Shown here: in pieces, positions 20,400 through 31,447 of the stretch
How the letters are laid out: every line of letters starts with the position of its first letter
How positions within the stretch are numbered: the first letter of the stretch is position 1
NCBI GenBank assembly: GCA_029721435.1
Contig: CM056576.1
Location: 65,491,876 to 65,555,875 of the forward strand
DNA length: 64,000 bases
Direction of reading: 5' to 3'
Origin: Gymnothorax reevesii
Taxonomy: Eukaryota > Chordata > Actinopteri > Anguilliformes > Muraenidae
The notes under the pieces: generated by a model
The model's database searches: none
What the model was told of the DNA's origin: nothing
Seen by the model: the letters and a program-made list of their open reading frames with translations, nothing else
Translations under genes and position numbers: made by a program

Positions 20400-21999
20400 T
20401 TATATATTGGAATAGTCATTTAGGCGGGTTGCGCAAGTAACAGGATCGTGCCTGGGCGCCCCACAGGAGAAGTAGGTGTATAGGAAGCGGCACCTGGAGA
20501 TATCGCGACCGGTGCTATTGAAACTATTGCAAATCATCCTACCCCGCTTGAAGAGGATAGGCCTCTCTTTCCTATCAGTGTCGCCAAAAGAGGTCATGTT
20601 GATGGAGGGACAAGAGGTGGAAGAAACGGTTGCTGAGGGAGGTGGGGGTGCAACATAAGACAAACAGGAATATACAGTTGGTTTGCAGGGGTAAGAAGCT
20701 TTCGCCATATTAGATAAAGGGACTGAAACAGTATACGCGGTAGCAAGGTGAGAGGGGGCCACGCTGAGCTCGCATGAGAGCGATGTTCGGGCGGAGAAAA
20801 CACGACAATCCTATACTGAGTCATCCCAGTAAACTCCCTGATTGTACTGCTGAATCAGACCTACTACTTTAGAGGCGAAAAGTATGTGGTATTGATAAAA
20901 ACCTCTACCGCCAAAGCGTAAAGCGAGGTCAAGAACAAGTGTAAGGTAATCGTACAGTTCTTGCCTACAATGAGGAAAGGACCGGCAGATTGTATCCCGG
21001 TAGGGTGAAAAGGAGAAGGGGAACTCATTTAGACTAAGTTCCATTGAACGAGCAGGGGGTTGGGTGTTTGAGCTAAGCAGTGCCGGGGATGGTTTGGATT
21101 TTGCAACTAAAATATTAATGCGGAAAGGATGGTTGAATGAGCAGAGCCAGATTAACGTACATACCGTATGAGATCTTTTGTCTACGAACTGTGAATAATG
21201 GTGAAAGATTTGGAATAGGCCGTGAGGGGAGAACAGGGGCTAGGGCGGTGGCTAGAGGGTACAGGAAGTGTGTCGGGCAAAATTTTGTGGGGACGGCCAA
21301 AGTAGTTGGTGGGAGGGGCGGACCTGTAGGAGGAAGCACAGAATTAATAACATTGGGAAACGGGAAACGGGAAACGGGAAAGGGAAGGGGAGGGGGGCGG
21401 GGAGAGAGAGTGCAGTGGGAAAGAGATGAGCAGGTGAAGCAACGGGTATCGTTCGGTTAATACAGGAACTGCTGGAGCCTTGGAGAATTCAGTTGGGAGC
21501 TGAAGGAGCCGCAGACGCTGGTTTTCATCCAGCGGAAAGGATGGGGGGAGGGACGTATGTGCATGGGGCAAAGGTGGAGCCTGCGAACACAGAGATGAAA
21601 CAAGGGATGAAAAGCAACCGAAGGGGTCGTGATTGGGAGAAGCAGGCACAGGGGAAACTGGCTGGTTTGCGGAAGGAATGGCCTCCAGCGTGGTGACATT
21701 GACGCTGGGGGCGCTGATGGCAGAGCCCGGAAAAGCTGTGTGGTCTGCTGCAGGCAGTCAGGGAGGATCAGCTTAGTTGCAGGGGAGTCGGTGTATAATT
21801 TTTTGCACTCTGGCCTTGTTGTTGGAGAGGTGAAGGGCGATTTTCTTCTGCTCAAGCGCCCAATGAAATCTGGCGACATTCCAAGGTGGAGCCTCGGGCC
21901 TTGCTGGGGAGCGGTGTGCTCTCGCTTTTGGCGCCGCGTTTGACAAGGGGAGACGGTGTTGAAGACAGTTAATTGGACTTCCTTCGACTCAGAGCTCAA
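20400..21999 (-). pseudogene. gag: gag-like region of the DIRS-like element
   Basis: The minus-strand frames are broken. 21999-21457 encodes a Ser/Pro-rich segment. 21044-20811 encodes a region with YQYHILFASKVVGLIQQYNQ and GVYWD, resembling a DIRS-type gag helix-rich domain. 20762-20400 carries a Cys/His motif, ICNSFNSTGRDISRCRF then SCGAPRHDPVTC, with one expected His replaced by Tyr. Stops and frameshifts separate the parts. Downstream sequence 'SLSDHPDPNFVRYV', at about 20350, looks like the start of the missing reverse transcriptase region. Confidence 0.6.
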
Positions 22000-22276
22000 A
22001 CAGGAGAACAGCCTCGGTGGTCACTGCGGGGGGAGCATTGGAGTTTTGGAATAATTCTGCGTCTGAGGTACTCAGTCGGATTTCGGATTCCATACTTCGG
22101 GTAAGTAAAGTCTTGCTGAGCGTTTGGGCTGTCTAGTTACGAGAAAACCACATAGAAACAAGATGAACCAGGATTGTGGGAATGAAGGTGATATATGTAG
22201 GTGTGCGGACGAATAGGATGATGCGTTGGGAGTGGTCTTGTTCATTAACCTCTGTTATCGGGAACACCCTTTAATG

Positions 22277-23409
22277 TTCAATTCTTGATGACACTTGAGA
22301 TAAACAAATGATATCTCCATAAACTCCAACCCACTACAAGCTTGGTCATTGTGAAAAGCCTCGTGATACAGAATTCTCTAAACAGAGAATTAAACACAAA
22401 GCTGCAACAGAAAATAAAGATCCGATACATTTCTACTTTGTAGTTCTTGAGAAAGAATGAGGATAAATTGATGTAGCTGGGAAAATGTAGCCTACCGCTC
22501 TATGTCAGGAATTTCGAAAGCCAATGAAGAATAGAAGATACTTTGGAAACAGTGCAGAGTTTCTATTTTGATGCGATGGAATGAGCTGGCTGAAGGGTTC
22601 TAACTTCAACTGCTGGACCCGCTTTCTGATGCTTCCATGAATTTCACCAGGGTTTGGACAGCTGGCATCCAGAATCAGGGCACAACAGGGAGGCAATGCT
22701 TTCTGCAGGAGGCCCCTGGACAGTTTTGAACTTAAAACTCCGTTGTAGCGGGGAAGATTTGCGTTGACATTGGAGAGCGCAAGTAGCATCCGTAACTCCA
22801 CTTTGTCCAGTTTTTTGTTGAACTAATCAGCAGTGGTGAGCGTAAGCTTGTCCTCTTGGATGATTTGCTAAAAGAAGAGCAAAATCATGAGCGGACTAAC
22901 ATGCCACAAGCTGCGTGATGCGAACTCTCTGCAAACAGCAAATGGATGTTGGGTATGGGTATTTAAATAAAAGTGTTGTCATTGAACTTTTGCTTACACT
23001 TTAATTTTGTGCAGTTACTCCACATTTCCAAAGCCATATTTGAGAATGGATTAGAATAAATTGATTATTTTTCCACTGAAAGAAAGTTTGAGAATATTAT
23101 CATGAAAATCATACCTGGGACATCTGAAAAACCTCTGCAATTTATTACACATTTATGTTGAAAATAGCTTATTTTTAACCTTAATTTGTTGACTGCATTG
23201 CCAAAAACCGAAGAATCCTGCCAAGATTTACTTTACAAGTAGTCAAGCCCAGACATTCTTCAAGTAAAGTACAAGAGTCTAAATTATCATGTTGAAAAAC
23301 CTTCATCGAAAAAATGACACACAGTTTGTATATTACAGCAAAAATTGTCGCTCATAGCTTTTCAGCACATTGTTCTGAAGGTTGTATCTTAATTTTTGTC
23401 TAAATAATT

Positions 23410-23417
<8 letters not shown>
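22277..23417. other. Mostly unassigned DNA, with one candidate exon
   Basis: No repeat is recognised apart from the following (AT)n run. A minus-strand open segment at 22505-22865 is listed separately. Confidence 0.4.
22505..22865 (-). other. Possible host exon or old pseudogene, unknown product
   Basis: A minus-strand frame encodes a protein-like stretch: KKLDKVELRMLLALSNVN, then LPRYNGVLSSKLSRGLLQ, then PPCCALILDASCPNPGE. One in-frame TAG lies upstream of this, about 40 bp after an AG that could be a splice acceptor ('cttttag'). Composition is more protein-like than in the surrounding frames, and the sequence matches no transposon protein I know. I cannot name a product, and chance is quite possible. 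Confidence 0.25.
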
Positions 23418-23466
<49 letters not shown>

Positions 23467-23489
23467 TTATATATATATGAATATATACA
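23418..23489. repeat. (AT)n microsatellite
   Basis: Nearly pure alternating TA from 23418 to about 23489 with one short interruption ('atgtattt'). Confidence 0.95.
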
Positions 23490-23562
23490 CACATTAATGT
23501 CATGGTAAAAGTAAATCTTTCAACACTACGATTATAATTAAATCTCATCTCCTAAACTTGTT

Positions 23563-23816
23563 CTCAGGTCTCAGTTCCTGGGCCCGCGCCATCCTCTTCA
23601 CAAGAATCTGAGGATACGTTCCTACCAACGTCATTCACTGCAAGTGTTAACCTCTGCCTGAAGAAGAAGGACCAGTATTTGCGGAGATGTCTGACAGTGA
23701 CTTGGATAGTGGCGAGGACCTGTCAGAAGACAGTAGTGATGAGGAAGAGCCAGGCGGTACTGAACGTAGTGCACCTACAAGTCCATTCCCCATATATCCC
23801 CTTTGATGCAAAACCA
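23563..23816 (+). other. Short acidic open segment, possible last exon
   Basis: From about 23670 the frame encodes an acidic tail: EMSDSDLDSGEDLSEDSSDEE, then PGGTERSAPTSPFPIYPL, and a stop at 23805-23807. An AG at 23563-23565 could be an acceptor, but the frame directly after it differs. A polyadenylation-like 'aataaag' lies downstream at 24154. The 24100-24160 sequence is a common fish retroposon tail, so a retroposed origin is also possible. Low confidence. Confidence 0.25.
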
Positions 23817-24099
23817 CTGTGACTCATTTACAGGTTGTCAAAGAGATTTTTTTATCATTTTATCTTACTGCCTTACATGAGACATGACATTTGATGACAT
23901 AATTTTGTTGTCCATCCATTAGTAAGTTGGGTAGGTTTTCTTTTTTGTATTGACTTGTTCAACCGACTTGTGACAAGCAGAATTAGTTATATACGATGTT
24001 CTCATGAATGTGTTCCATCATTATATGTTTTTGTAGCTTTAACGTTTTGGCGTGCAACCTGTTGTACATTGTACATTAGGCTGGCTCTGTAAAACACTG

Positions 24100-24164
24100 T
24101 TTGTGTTTTAACTGCCTGAATGAGCGAGACACCTGAATTTCCCCATTGGGATTAATAAAGTATT
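24100..24164 (+). repeat. Retroposon 3' tail
   Basis: 'gaatttccccattgggatta' followed by 'ataaagtat' is the tail shared by many fish SINE/LINE families. The Tc1 element C sits in or immediately after it. Confidence 0.5.
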
Positions 24165-24525
24165 TACAGTATCTCACAAAAGTGAGTACACGCCTCACAT
24201 TTTGACAATTAATTTATTATATCTTTTCAAGGGACAATGCTACAGAAGTGAAACTTCTATATATTCTAGAGTAGTCATGGTACAATATGTGTAGCAGTGT
24301 AGATTTACTGCATTGTCTAAATACCTGAACAAACAGTCACTATTTCCAAAATGGATGGCAACAAAAGTGAATACACACCCCAATTGATAATGGTCAACCA
24401 AGCAATGAAACGCGACTTATTCATCATGTTCATGATTGGGCTATATGAGGTTGTGTAACATGTTGAAGGGTTAAATTGTGGTGCTTTGGGTGCAATGCTC
24501 TCATTCTGGTCACTGGATGGTCAAC

Positions 24526-26690
24526 ATGGCACCTCATGGGGAAGAACTCTCTGAGGATGTGAAAAAGAGAATTGTTGCTCTCCACAAAGATGGTCTAAGG
24601 TACAAGAAGATCTGTGAAACCATGAAACTGAGCTACAGCACGGTGGCCAAGGTTATCCAGCAATTTTCCAAAACGAGTTCTGCTCGGAACAGGCCTCGTC
24701 AGGGTCAACCGAAGAGGTTGAGTCCTCGTGCTCTGCGTCAGGTGCACAAGTTGGCTTCAGAAAACAGACGCAGGAGTGCTGGCCAGCATTGCTAACAAGG
24801 TTGTAGCAGTGGGAGAACAGCCTGTCAGTGCTCAGACCATACGCCATGCTCTGCACAAAGTTGGTCTGCATGGCTGTCGCCCAAGATGGAAGCCTCTGCT
24901 GAAGCTAGTCCGCAAGAAAGCCCGAAAACAGTTAGTTGAAGACAACCAGTCCAAGAACATGAAATACTAGAACCATGTTCTGTGTTCTGACGAGACCAAG
25001 ATAAACTCGTTCAGCTCAGATGGTGTCCAGCATGTGTGGAGGCGCCCTGGTGAGAAGTATCAAAACAAGTGTGTACTGCCTACAGTCAAACATGGTGGCG
25101 GCAGCATCACGGTCTGTGGCAGCATAACTGCATCTGTGTTGTGATTCTGATTATGCTCAAGTCTTGTTTAAGTTCTGTGCCTGGCTTTGCCATGTTTATG
25201 GATATCTGTGTTTAGTGACCATTGCTCTGACTGACCATTCTTAGGATTATGTATTGTATTTTTGTAGTTTGGATTTCCTTGTTTTATTATTTTTCATGTT
25301 TAGATTATTTGTTATCTTGCCATGTTTTCCTTTCCATGCATTGCACTTCGTCTACCCTGTCTTGTCTTATGTAGCTCTTTGCCCACGGTCCCTAGTCTTG
25401 CGTGCCACTCATTCGGGTGATTTATTGGTTTCTGGGTTTTCAATCTTCCTTCATTATCTCGTGTTCTTCCTTCCTCTCTCTTTTTCTATCTACTAACCAT
25501 ACTAACAGTTTATTGTTTTTGATAATTACTAACCCTTATTAACATTGTATATTTTTACTAACTTACTAACATGCACTCGGGATTGTATAGCTGCACATAC
25601 TAATTGACTAACGATCTCTCAGCAGTCGCCCGATTCTAATCTCCGCCCTCCTTGCCTATTCCTAATTATCTCTGTTGCAGTTTTCCACTTATATCTCTTG
25701 CTCTCCTTTTCTTTAGACTATTCACTTTAGTACTCCTTAATCAGAGCTGAGGTTTGATCATAGGATTGTCTTGTGATCCCTGTCTGCGTCTTGGCATTTG
25801 CCAAATTCATGTAATTAGATTATTCCTCATGTGTCAGTCTTGATTATTGTTTCATTGATCACACCTGTTCTCCCTTGTCATGTGCTCACCCCGGATGTGT
25901 ATTTAAGATGTCTGTTCAAGCACTTCTCAGTGTCAGATCGTTCTCCCTAGTTTTCTTGTGCCACGTTTCTCGCCTCGATTTCTCAGTGTTTGTCTTTCTG
26001 ACTGGATTGCCCGACTTCTGATTTTTGCCTTTGTGATTTTGGATTACTGTTGCATCTGTGTTTTGACCATTTTTCTGCCCGACTACGAGATCTCTGTTTC
26101 CTGCCCTGGTAACAATTTGGATTACGTCCTGTGGATTCTGGCTTGTCTCTCTGATAGTACTATTCCTGTGTACCAGACCCATTTCTGTCCCACTACGATT
26201 GCTGTGATTGCTGCCCTGGTTTTTGATACTATTTTTGCCCAACTGGATTTCGACTTTTGGATTGTGGACTTTGTACTGTTTTTCGCCCTGCGGGGGTCAC
26301 CCCCCTTTACGAATAAAACAAGCTCTACTGCATTTCCTGGTTCTCGCATCTGGTTCCTGATCTCAAAACAACATTCTGGTCCTGGGGAGCTGCACTTCAT
26401 TAATGGAATAATGGATCCAACATGTACTGTGAGATTCTGAAGCAGAACATGATGTCTCCAGACCTGAATTCCATTGAGCACCAGTGGGGCATCCTCAGGA
26501 GGAAGGTGGAGGAACAGCAGGTGTCCAACATCCACCAGCTCCGGGATGTTGTCATGAAGGAGTGGAGGATCCCAGCAACAACCTGCTCAGCTCTGGTGAA
26601 TTCCATGCCTCGGAGAATCAAGACAGTGCTGGACAACAATGGCGGTCACACTAAATATTGGCACTATGGACACAATTGGGCATGTTGACG
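24526..26690 (+). pseudogene. Tc1-like transposase C, interrupted
   Basis: The start ATG is at 24526. The helix-turn-helix region is clear (LSEDVKKRIVALHKDGLRYKK, then YSTVAKVIQQF), followed by a frameshift near 24770. The second part (SAQTIRHALHKVGLHG) runs to a TAG at 24968. The first catalytic Asp block follows (SDETKI, about 24990), then VKHGGGS, where the solo LTR intervenes. After it, MSPDLNSIEHQWG gives the Glu block, ending NNGGHTKY at about 26660. The segment with the second catalytic Asp is deleted between KQNM and SPDL. Confidence 0.85.
25137..26373 (+). repeat. Solo LTR, family L1, inside Tc1 element C
   Basis: Starts 'tgttgtgattctg' and ends 'aacaaca', with flanking pentamers 'atctg' (25132-25136) and 'ttctg' (26374-26378) differing at one base. 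The same LTR occurs in reverse at 60613-61822. It contains 'aataaaa' near 26313, a likely polyadenylation signal, about 60 bp before its end. Open frames across it (for example 25958-26440) are not conserved as genes. It is probably left by recombination between the two LTRs of a full element. No internal region is present to name the family. Confidence 0.85.
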
Positions 26691-26902
26691 GTGAGGTGTA
26701 CTCACTTTTGTTGCCACCCATTTTGGAAATAGTGACTGTTCAGTTATTTGGACAGTGCAGTAAATCTACACTGCTACACATATTGTGCAATGACTACTGT
26801 AGAATATATTCAGTTTTCATTTCTGTAACGTTGTCCCTTAAAAAGATATACTAAATTAATAGTCGAAATGTGAAAGGTCTACTCACTTTTGTGACATGCG
26901 TA

Positions 26903-28720
26903 TCGGTTAACAGATAGATACAGTGCCGCGCTTTAGCGCTGCTGCATGTAGATTTAATCAGTCAAATCGTTTTCAATTTTGTCTTTTCTTTGGACACAAA
27001 GCTTTGAAATGACCTGAAAAAGCATCAGATCACACTAGTTTATTCTGTGTATGCAATACAAATAAGCAAAACTTATTAAGTGTGTCCAAAGCTAAAGAAT
27101 TTTTCTTGGCGAAACTTATTTTAAGCGGTACTTTCTCAGCAGCACTGGAATGGTCATCAACTGCACACCCATTTTTTTGGTGGAGGTACGTTTGATATAT
27201 GAGGGCCACTATGTTTTTAGCACAAGCAATTAAATGCTGTTGACGTAAGTACAGATGTAAATAAAGGTAAATCTATATTCCGTCTTGATTTGTTTATTTG
27301 GATGTGCGACCATTCTCTACGTTGAGAGTATCACAGTAAGTATAGATGTGTTTTTGGGCTGAGCGAAAACGATGGTCGTATAATTTTCCTTGACATAAAC
27401 TAAACTTTGAGAGCAAGCTGGAGAGGGCATTTGCTAACAACGGTAGCCTAGAGTGCGTCCAGAGCTGTGCTAGTGACTGCTCAGCGGAATCAGTCCGTCG
27501 GCAATAACAAAGACCTTTGGAAACCTCACCTTTCATACTTAATAATCTAAACCTCTCACAGTATACTTTTCCCAGGTAGCAACAGTTCCTCAGACTAATT
27601 GGTAGAACCGATGACAGTCTAATTTATTTTTGATAGCATTCTCATATATTGGACTATAAAATTGAAGCATTTTCTTCCACACATAAAAGACAATGTAAAA
27701 TATCAACGTTTTCATAATTTTTGCGCCCTTGTAGCCCATGAAACTGCACAGATTTGCAAAAATTAGTTTACGAGGCTCATTAAGGAATAAGCCAGGAGAA
27801 TCCATTCTATATTCTGAATGTAGTCACAGCTAAAGGGCATTTTTAGGTAAGATGCACAGCTGAGTGAAATTGTTGAGGATGGCGAATATAAATGCTGCGA
27901 AGTCAGCAAAAAATTTTGGCTTTTTGCATTTATTGTATATTGCCATCCTTACAATGCCATATTATATAAATTCAGGCAATAGGCATTCACTTCTTATCAT
28001 TTCTTATTATACGTCTTATCATATGTGTTAGTCTTCATTGTTCAGTCGACAAGTTGAAGAAAAAAATTTAACAAAAAATTTATTAAATATTGGTTCAATA
28101 TAGTGTCTGGCTCCGAGTAATTGATTTACACTGTTTTATCTCAATACAATGTCTATCACAAATTTTTCCTGCAAAATGGATTAATTTGGTTTTGGCCTTT
28201 GGTGCCCATTTTGGCCAGATGCCCCAGTTTTAAAATGGCAAGTGGCCTTGCCTTAAACTAATTTAGGCCGAGGCTTATGCATTGGTGTTGATTGTTTAGT
28301 AGGGTAAATTAATTGTAAATAAACAGTATATGGGGACAGGTTGAGAGCAATTCCGCATTAAAAGTTGAGAGGCCTCTGTACCCTTGGCAGCATGCCACAA
28401 AAATCTGTCAGCAAATCATCTGGTTGAGGATGTTAATAGGGAGATTTGATTTGTGCAACATTTACACCACCGTTTCAGCCTTAGGAACTCCCATCTTTTG
28501 AATAATTCTTGGGCACCACCTCCTCCTGAATATATAAGAATCACTTTTGTATCCCTGGAGCAATAACATTTTCATTTTGACACGTTTGTCTAAGGTTACT
28601 GTTAATCAGTGACTTTCCTTTTGCACAGTTAAGTTCCAGCTGGCTTTTGTGGATGTATCAACTTGTTACGCTACTTTACAGAAGTTTGCCAATGTAAACC
28701 TGGCCCCTTTTGTGGTTCCA
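26903..28720. other. AT-rich DNA without recognised genes
   Basis: Apart from the repeat at 27290-27840 there is no motif, RNA gene or convincing frame. Confidence 0.5.
27290..27840. repeat. Diverged relative of the 16921-18250 transposon interior
   Basis: The 27536-27830 part matches 17155-17500 in order: 'cctaaacct'-like, 'cagactaattggta', 'aatttatttt', 'ttgaggcgttt/ttgaagcattt' and 'cttcataa'. It may be a truncated, older copy of the same transposon. The termini 'ggcccgtattcag' are not seen here. Confidence 0.6.
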
Positions 28721-28721
28721 T

Positions 28722-29288
28722 CACCTAGAGATTAATGATGATTCTTGATTCAGAGCACAACATGGCTCAGGTCCATGCCCTTTACACCCAGAAAGTCCAC
28801 CAGATTCCTTGAATCCTGTGATTATATTTTGCACTGTGGAGGGCAAAATATCCAAATCCCTTCCTGTCTTTCTTTGAGGAACATTGTTTTCAAACCTTTC
28901 AATGATTTTTCTTGTGCACTTGTGGGAAAACTGGCGACCCTCTAAATATCTTTGCTCCTGATGGACTAAGCCTCTCCTCTCCTTTTGTGCTAAATTGTGA
29001 TTACATTCACCTGCTGACCTCAACTGTTTCAAATCACTTCATTATTCAAAATTTTTCTTTTTTCAGTCCTAAATTACCCCCATCTAAACTTTCTTTGGAA
29101 TTAATTGCCATTCAGTTGCTGGAGTGAATGGATATTTACAAATGAAATGAATTTGACCTGACAAAACATTAAATGTCTTCATAATGTCTGCAATCAAATA
29201 CAACTCAATATAAATTTTGAAATCATTACTTCCTGCTTTTATGTGCATTTTTCATACCATCTGAACTTTTCCTACATGGTTTGTGACA
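28722..29288 (-). mobile_element. Tc1-like element remnant (5' half)
   Basis: On the minus strand 29032-28721 encodes a helix-turn-helix segment: IIERFENNVPQRKTGRDLDI, then LPSTVQNIITGFKESGGLSG. This is the DNA-binding part of a Tc1-like transposase related to family B. Upstream on the minus strand, the 29200-29288 region resembles the 5' inverted repeat area. The catalytic domain is absent. Confidence 0.7.
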
Positions 29289-29309
29289 CACACATAAAGT
29301 GTATATGAT

Positions 29310-30014
29310 CAGGAGTGGTCTTCAACGTCGTTCCTGGATAGCCACAGTGTATGCTAGTTTTTGTTCCAAACACACTTGTAACCGCAGGATTTTTAACAAG
29401 CTGTTAATGTTATAATTAGGTCTTTTTCATGTGTAGACTTGTTGGTTACTCTCTTTAGCCAAATGTTACATAGAAACATCCATACATGCTATGAAGAATA
29501 AAATACCCCAGAAGATAATGTGTTTATTTCTATACCACAAGAAATTTCAAGTAGTATGACATTTCAAACGGATCAAATTTGACAATGAGGAAATCAGTAA
29601 ACTCTGAATTAGGCTGCTGCACACAAGTTCTTTCAAAAAACTTAAGGTGAACTTAATTAGATTAAAATAACACAAAACTGGTTTGATTCTTTACCATTTG
29701 CTTGTTGAATAAATTTGTCGTGATGTGCCAATTAGTCTTCACCAATAAGAAGCCAAATACATCTTAAATTTGATTTGTTACATTGTTCTTTCTTATTTTA
29801 TACTGCTATTCCAAATACATTGCAATGTGGGTGCGGTATTTTTTATTATTGATGGCAAACATAGATATGTCTGTTAATTTGTGAGTTAAGAGGGCAAATA
29901 GATGCTCCAAATATAAAAAATTAACAGCTTGTTAAAATCCTGCAATTACAATGGTGGTTGGAACAAAAACCAACATACACAATGGGTCCCCAAGAACAAC
30001 ATTGAAGACCACTG
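29310..30014. mobile_element. MITE with about 95-bp inverted ends
   Basis: The left arm (about 29314-29410) and the right arm (about 29925-30014) are inverted copies: 'agtggtcttcaa', 'tgtatg', 'gtttttgttccaa', 'gcaggatttt' and 'aacaagctgttaat'. The centre is AT-rich and non-coding. The 'cagtggtc' start suggests hAT, but an 8-bp duplication is not clear. Tc1 element D begins immediately to the right. Confidence 0.75.
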
Positions 30015-30019
30015 ATGTA

Positions 30020-31447
30020 CAGAACATGAATTTGTTGTATTTGTTGTATTTGCCGCCGCCTTGATTTCTTTATTTATTTTTTTTTTTGCATATTTTTCAC
30101 ACTATAATGTTTCAGATCCTCAAACAAAATTCAAACAAAGAATATCCGATGAAATACAAAATGCAATTTTTAAATGATGATTTCATTTATTAAGAGAAAA
30201 AAGCTATCCAAACCTACCTGGCCCTATATTAAAATGTAATTGCCCCCACCTTGGTACATCATGAATTAACTGTGATTAATTGCATTTTTTTAGTTCAATT
30301 TTATTAGCCACATCCAGACCTGATTACTGCCAGACCTGTTGAATCAAGAAATCACTTAAACAGAACCTGTCTGACAAGTGAAGTAGGCTAAAAAATCTCA
30401 AAAAGCAATGACTCCAGTGAAGCATGGTGAGAGCCGCTATCCACAAATAGAGAAAATTTGGAACAGTAGTGAACCTTCCCAGGAGTGGCTGGCCTACCAA
30501 AATTACTCTATAAGCACATCAACAACTAATCCTGGAGGTCAGAAAAGAACCCAGAACAACATCAAAAGAACTGCAGGCCTCACTTGCCTCAGTTAAAGTC
30601 AGTGTTCATGATTCAAGAATAAGAAAGAGACTGGGCAAAAATGGCCCCCATGGGAGAGTTCCAAGGCGAAAACCACTGGTAACAAAAAAGAACACAAAGG
30701 CTCATCTCATATTTGGAAAATATTCTGTGGACTGACAAGACAGAAGTTGAACTTCTTGGAAGGTGTGCATCCCATACATCTAGTTTAAAACTAACACAGC
30801 ATTTCATAGAAAGAACATCATACCAACAGTCAAACATGGTGGTGGTAGTGGGCTGGGGCTGCTTGGCTGCTTCAGGACCTGAACGACTTGCCGTAATTGA
30901 TGGAACCATGAATTCTGCTCTCTATTTGAAAATCTTGAAGGAGAATGTCCAACCATCAGTTTGTGACCTCAAGCTCAATGGCTTAAAATCCAAAATTTAG
31001 GTTTTGGAGAGGCCTAGTCAAAGTCCGGACTTAAATCTGATTGAGACGCTGTGGCATGACATCAAACAGGCCATTCATGCTCGAAAACCCTCCAACGTGG
31101 CTGAATTTAAAAAATTCTGCAAAGAAGCAAAGGAAAGTGGGACAAAATTCCTCATTAGCGATGTGAGTTGCTAGTTATTGCAAACGCTTGATTGCAGTTG
31201 TCGCTGAGGGTGGGACAACTACTTATTAGGTTTAGGGGGACAATTACTTTTTCACATAGGGCCAGATAGGTTTGGGTAGCTTTTTCCCTCAATAAATGAA
31301 ATTCTCATTTATAAACTGCAATTTGTATTTACTCGGGTTATCTTCGTCTAATAATAAAGTTAGTTTGATGATCTGAAACATGTAAATGTGAAAGTTATGC
31401 AAAAAAAGAAGAAATCAGTTAAGGAGCAGATAATTTTCACAGCACAG
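30020..31447 (+). mobile_element. Tc1-like element D, decayed and internally deleted
   Basis: Same family as E (34563) and F (49265), by shared blocks such as 'gctatccaaacctacctggc'. The left inverted repeat is strongly diverged; the right one (about 31412-31447) keeps 'ttttcacagcac'. Transposase remnants are ILWTDKTEVELLG at 30718 (first Asp block), then WGCLAASG, then the Glu region read as SQSPDLNLIETLWHDIK (about 31020-31070). The second Asp block is missing after CDLKLNGLKS. Inactive. Confidence 0.8.

Larger units (their letters stand above)
19478..22276 (-). mobile_element. DIRS-like tyrosine-recombinase retroelement, RT deleted
   Basis: On the minus strand the order is a proline-rich gag-like region, a Cys/His motif and then a tyrosine recombinase. 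Imperfect inverted ends of about 35-40 bp are visible: the left 'ttaatgc...gaccactccca' (19492-19515) mirrors the right complement 'ttaatga...gaccactccca' (22222-22248). DIRS elements use a tyrosine recombinase instead of a DDE integrase and carry inverted or split repeats. Only a few hundred bases separate the Cys/His motif from the recombinase, so the reverse transcriptase is gone. It is GC-richer than its neighbours. A second end lies at 1-336. Confidence 0.75.
24167..26900 (+). mobile_element. Tc1-like element C, split by a solo LTR
   Basis: The ends are inverted repeats: 'cagtatctcacaaaagtgag' on the left and the complement of 'ctcacttttgtgacatgcg' on the right, with TA at 24165-24166 and 26901-26902. 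Without the solo LTR (25137-26373) it is about 1.5 kb. The family is distinct from A, B and G. Confidence 0.9.

Noticed and set aside
21360..21385. Short array 'cgggaaacgggaaa' as a CRISPR-like or telomeric repeat
   Set aside because: Only three or four 7-bp units without spacers; simple repeat in a GC-rich retroelement.
21137..21943. Plus-strand Gly/Arg-rich open frames
   Set aside because: They are the antisense of the Pro/Ser-rich gag-like region of the DIRS-like element; no independent motif.
23333..23548. Open frame of alternating Ile and Tyr
   Set aside because: Translation of the (AT)n microsatellite.
25958..26440. 160-residue plus-strand open frame
   Set aside because: It lies across the end of a solo LTR and into Tc1 element C; the LTR copy at 60613-61822 does not keep it as a matching full frame, and no domain is recognisable.
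26122..26535. 137-residue minus-strand open frame
   Set aside because: Antisense across the LTR/Tc1 joint; a similar stretch in the other LTR copy is repeat sequence, not a gene.
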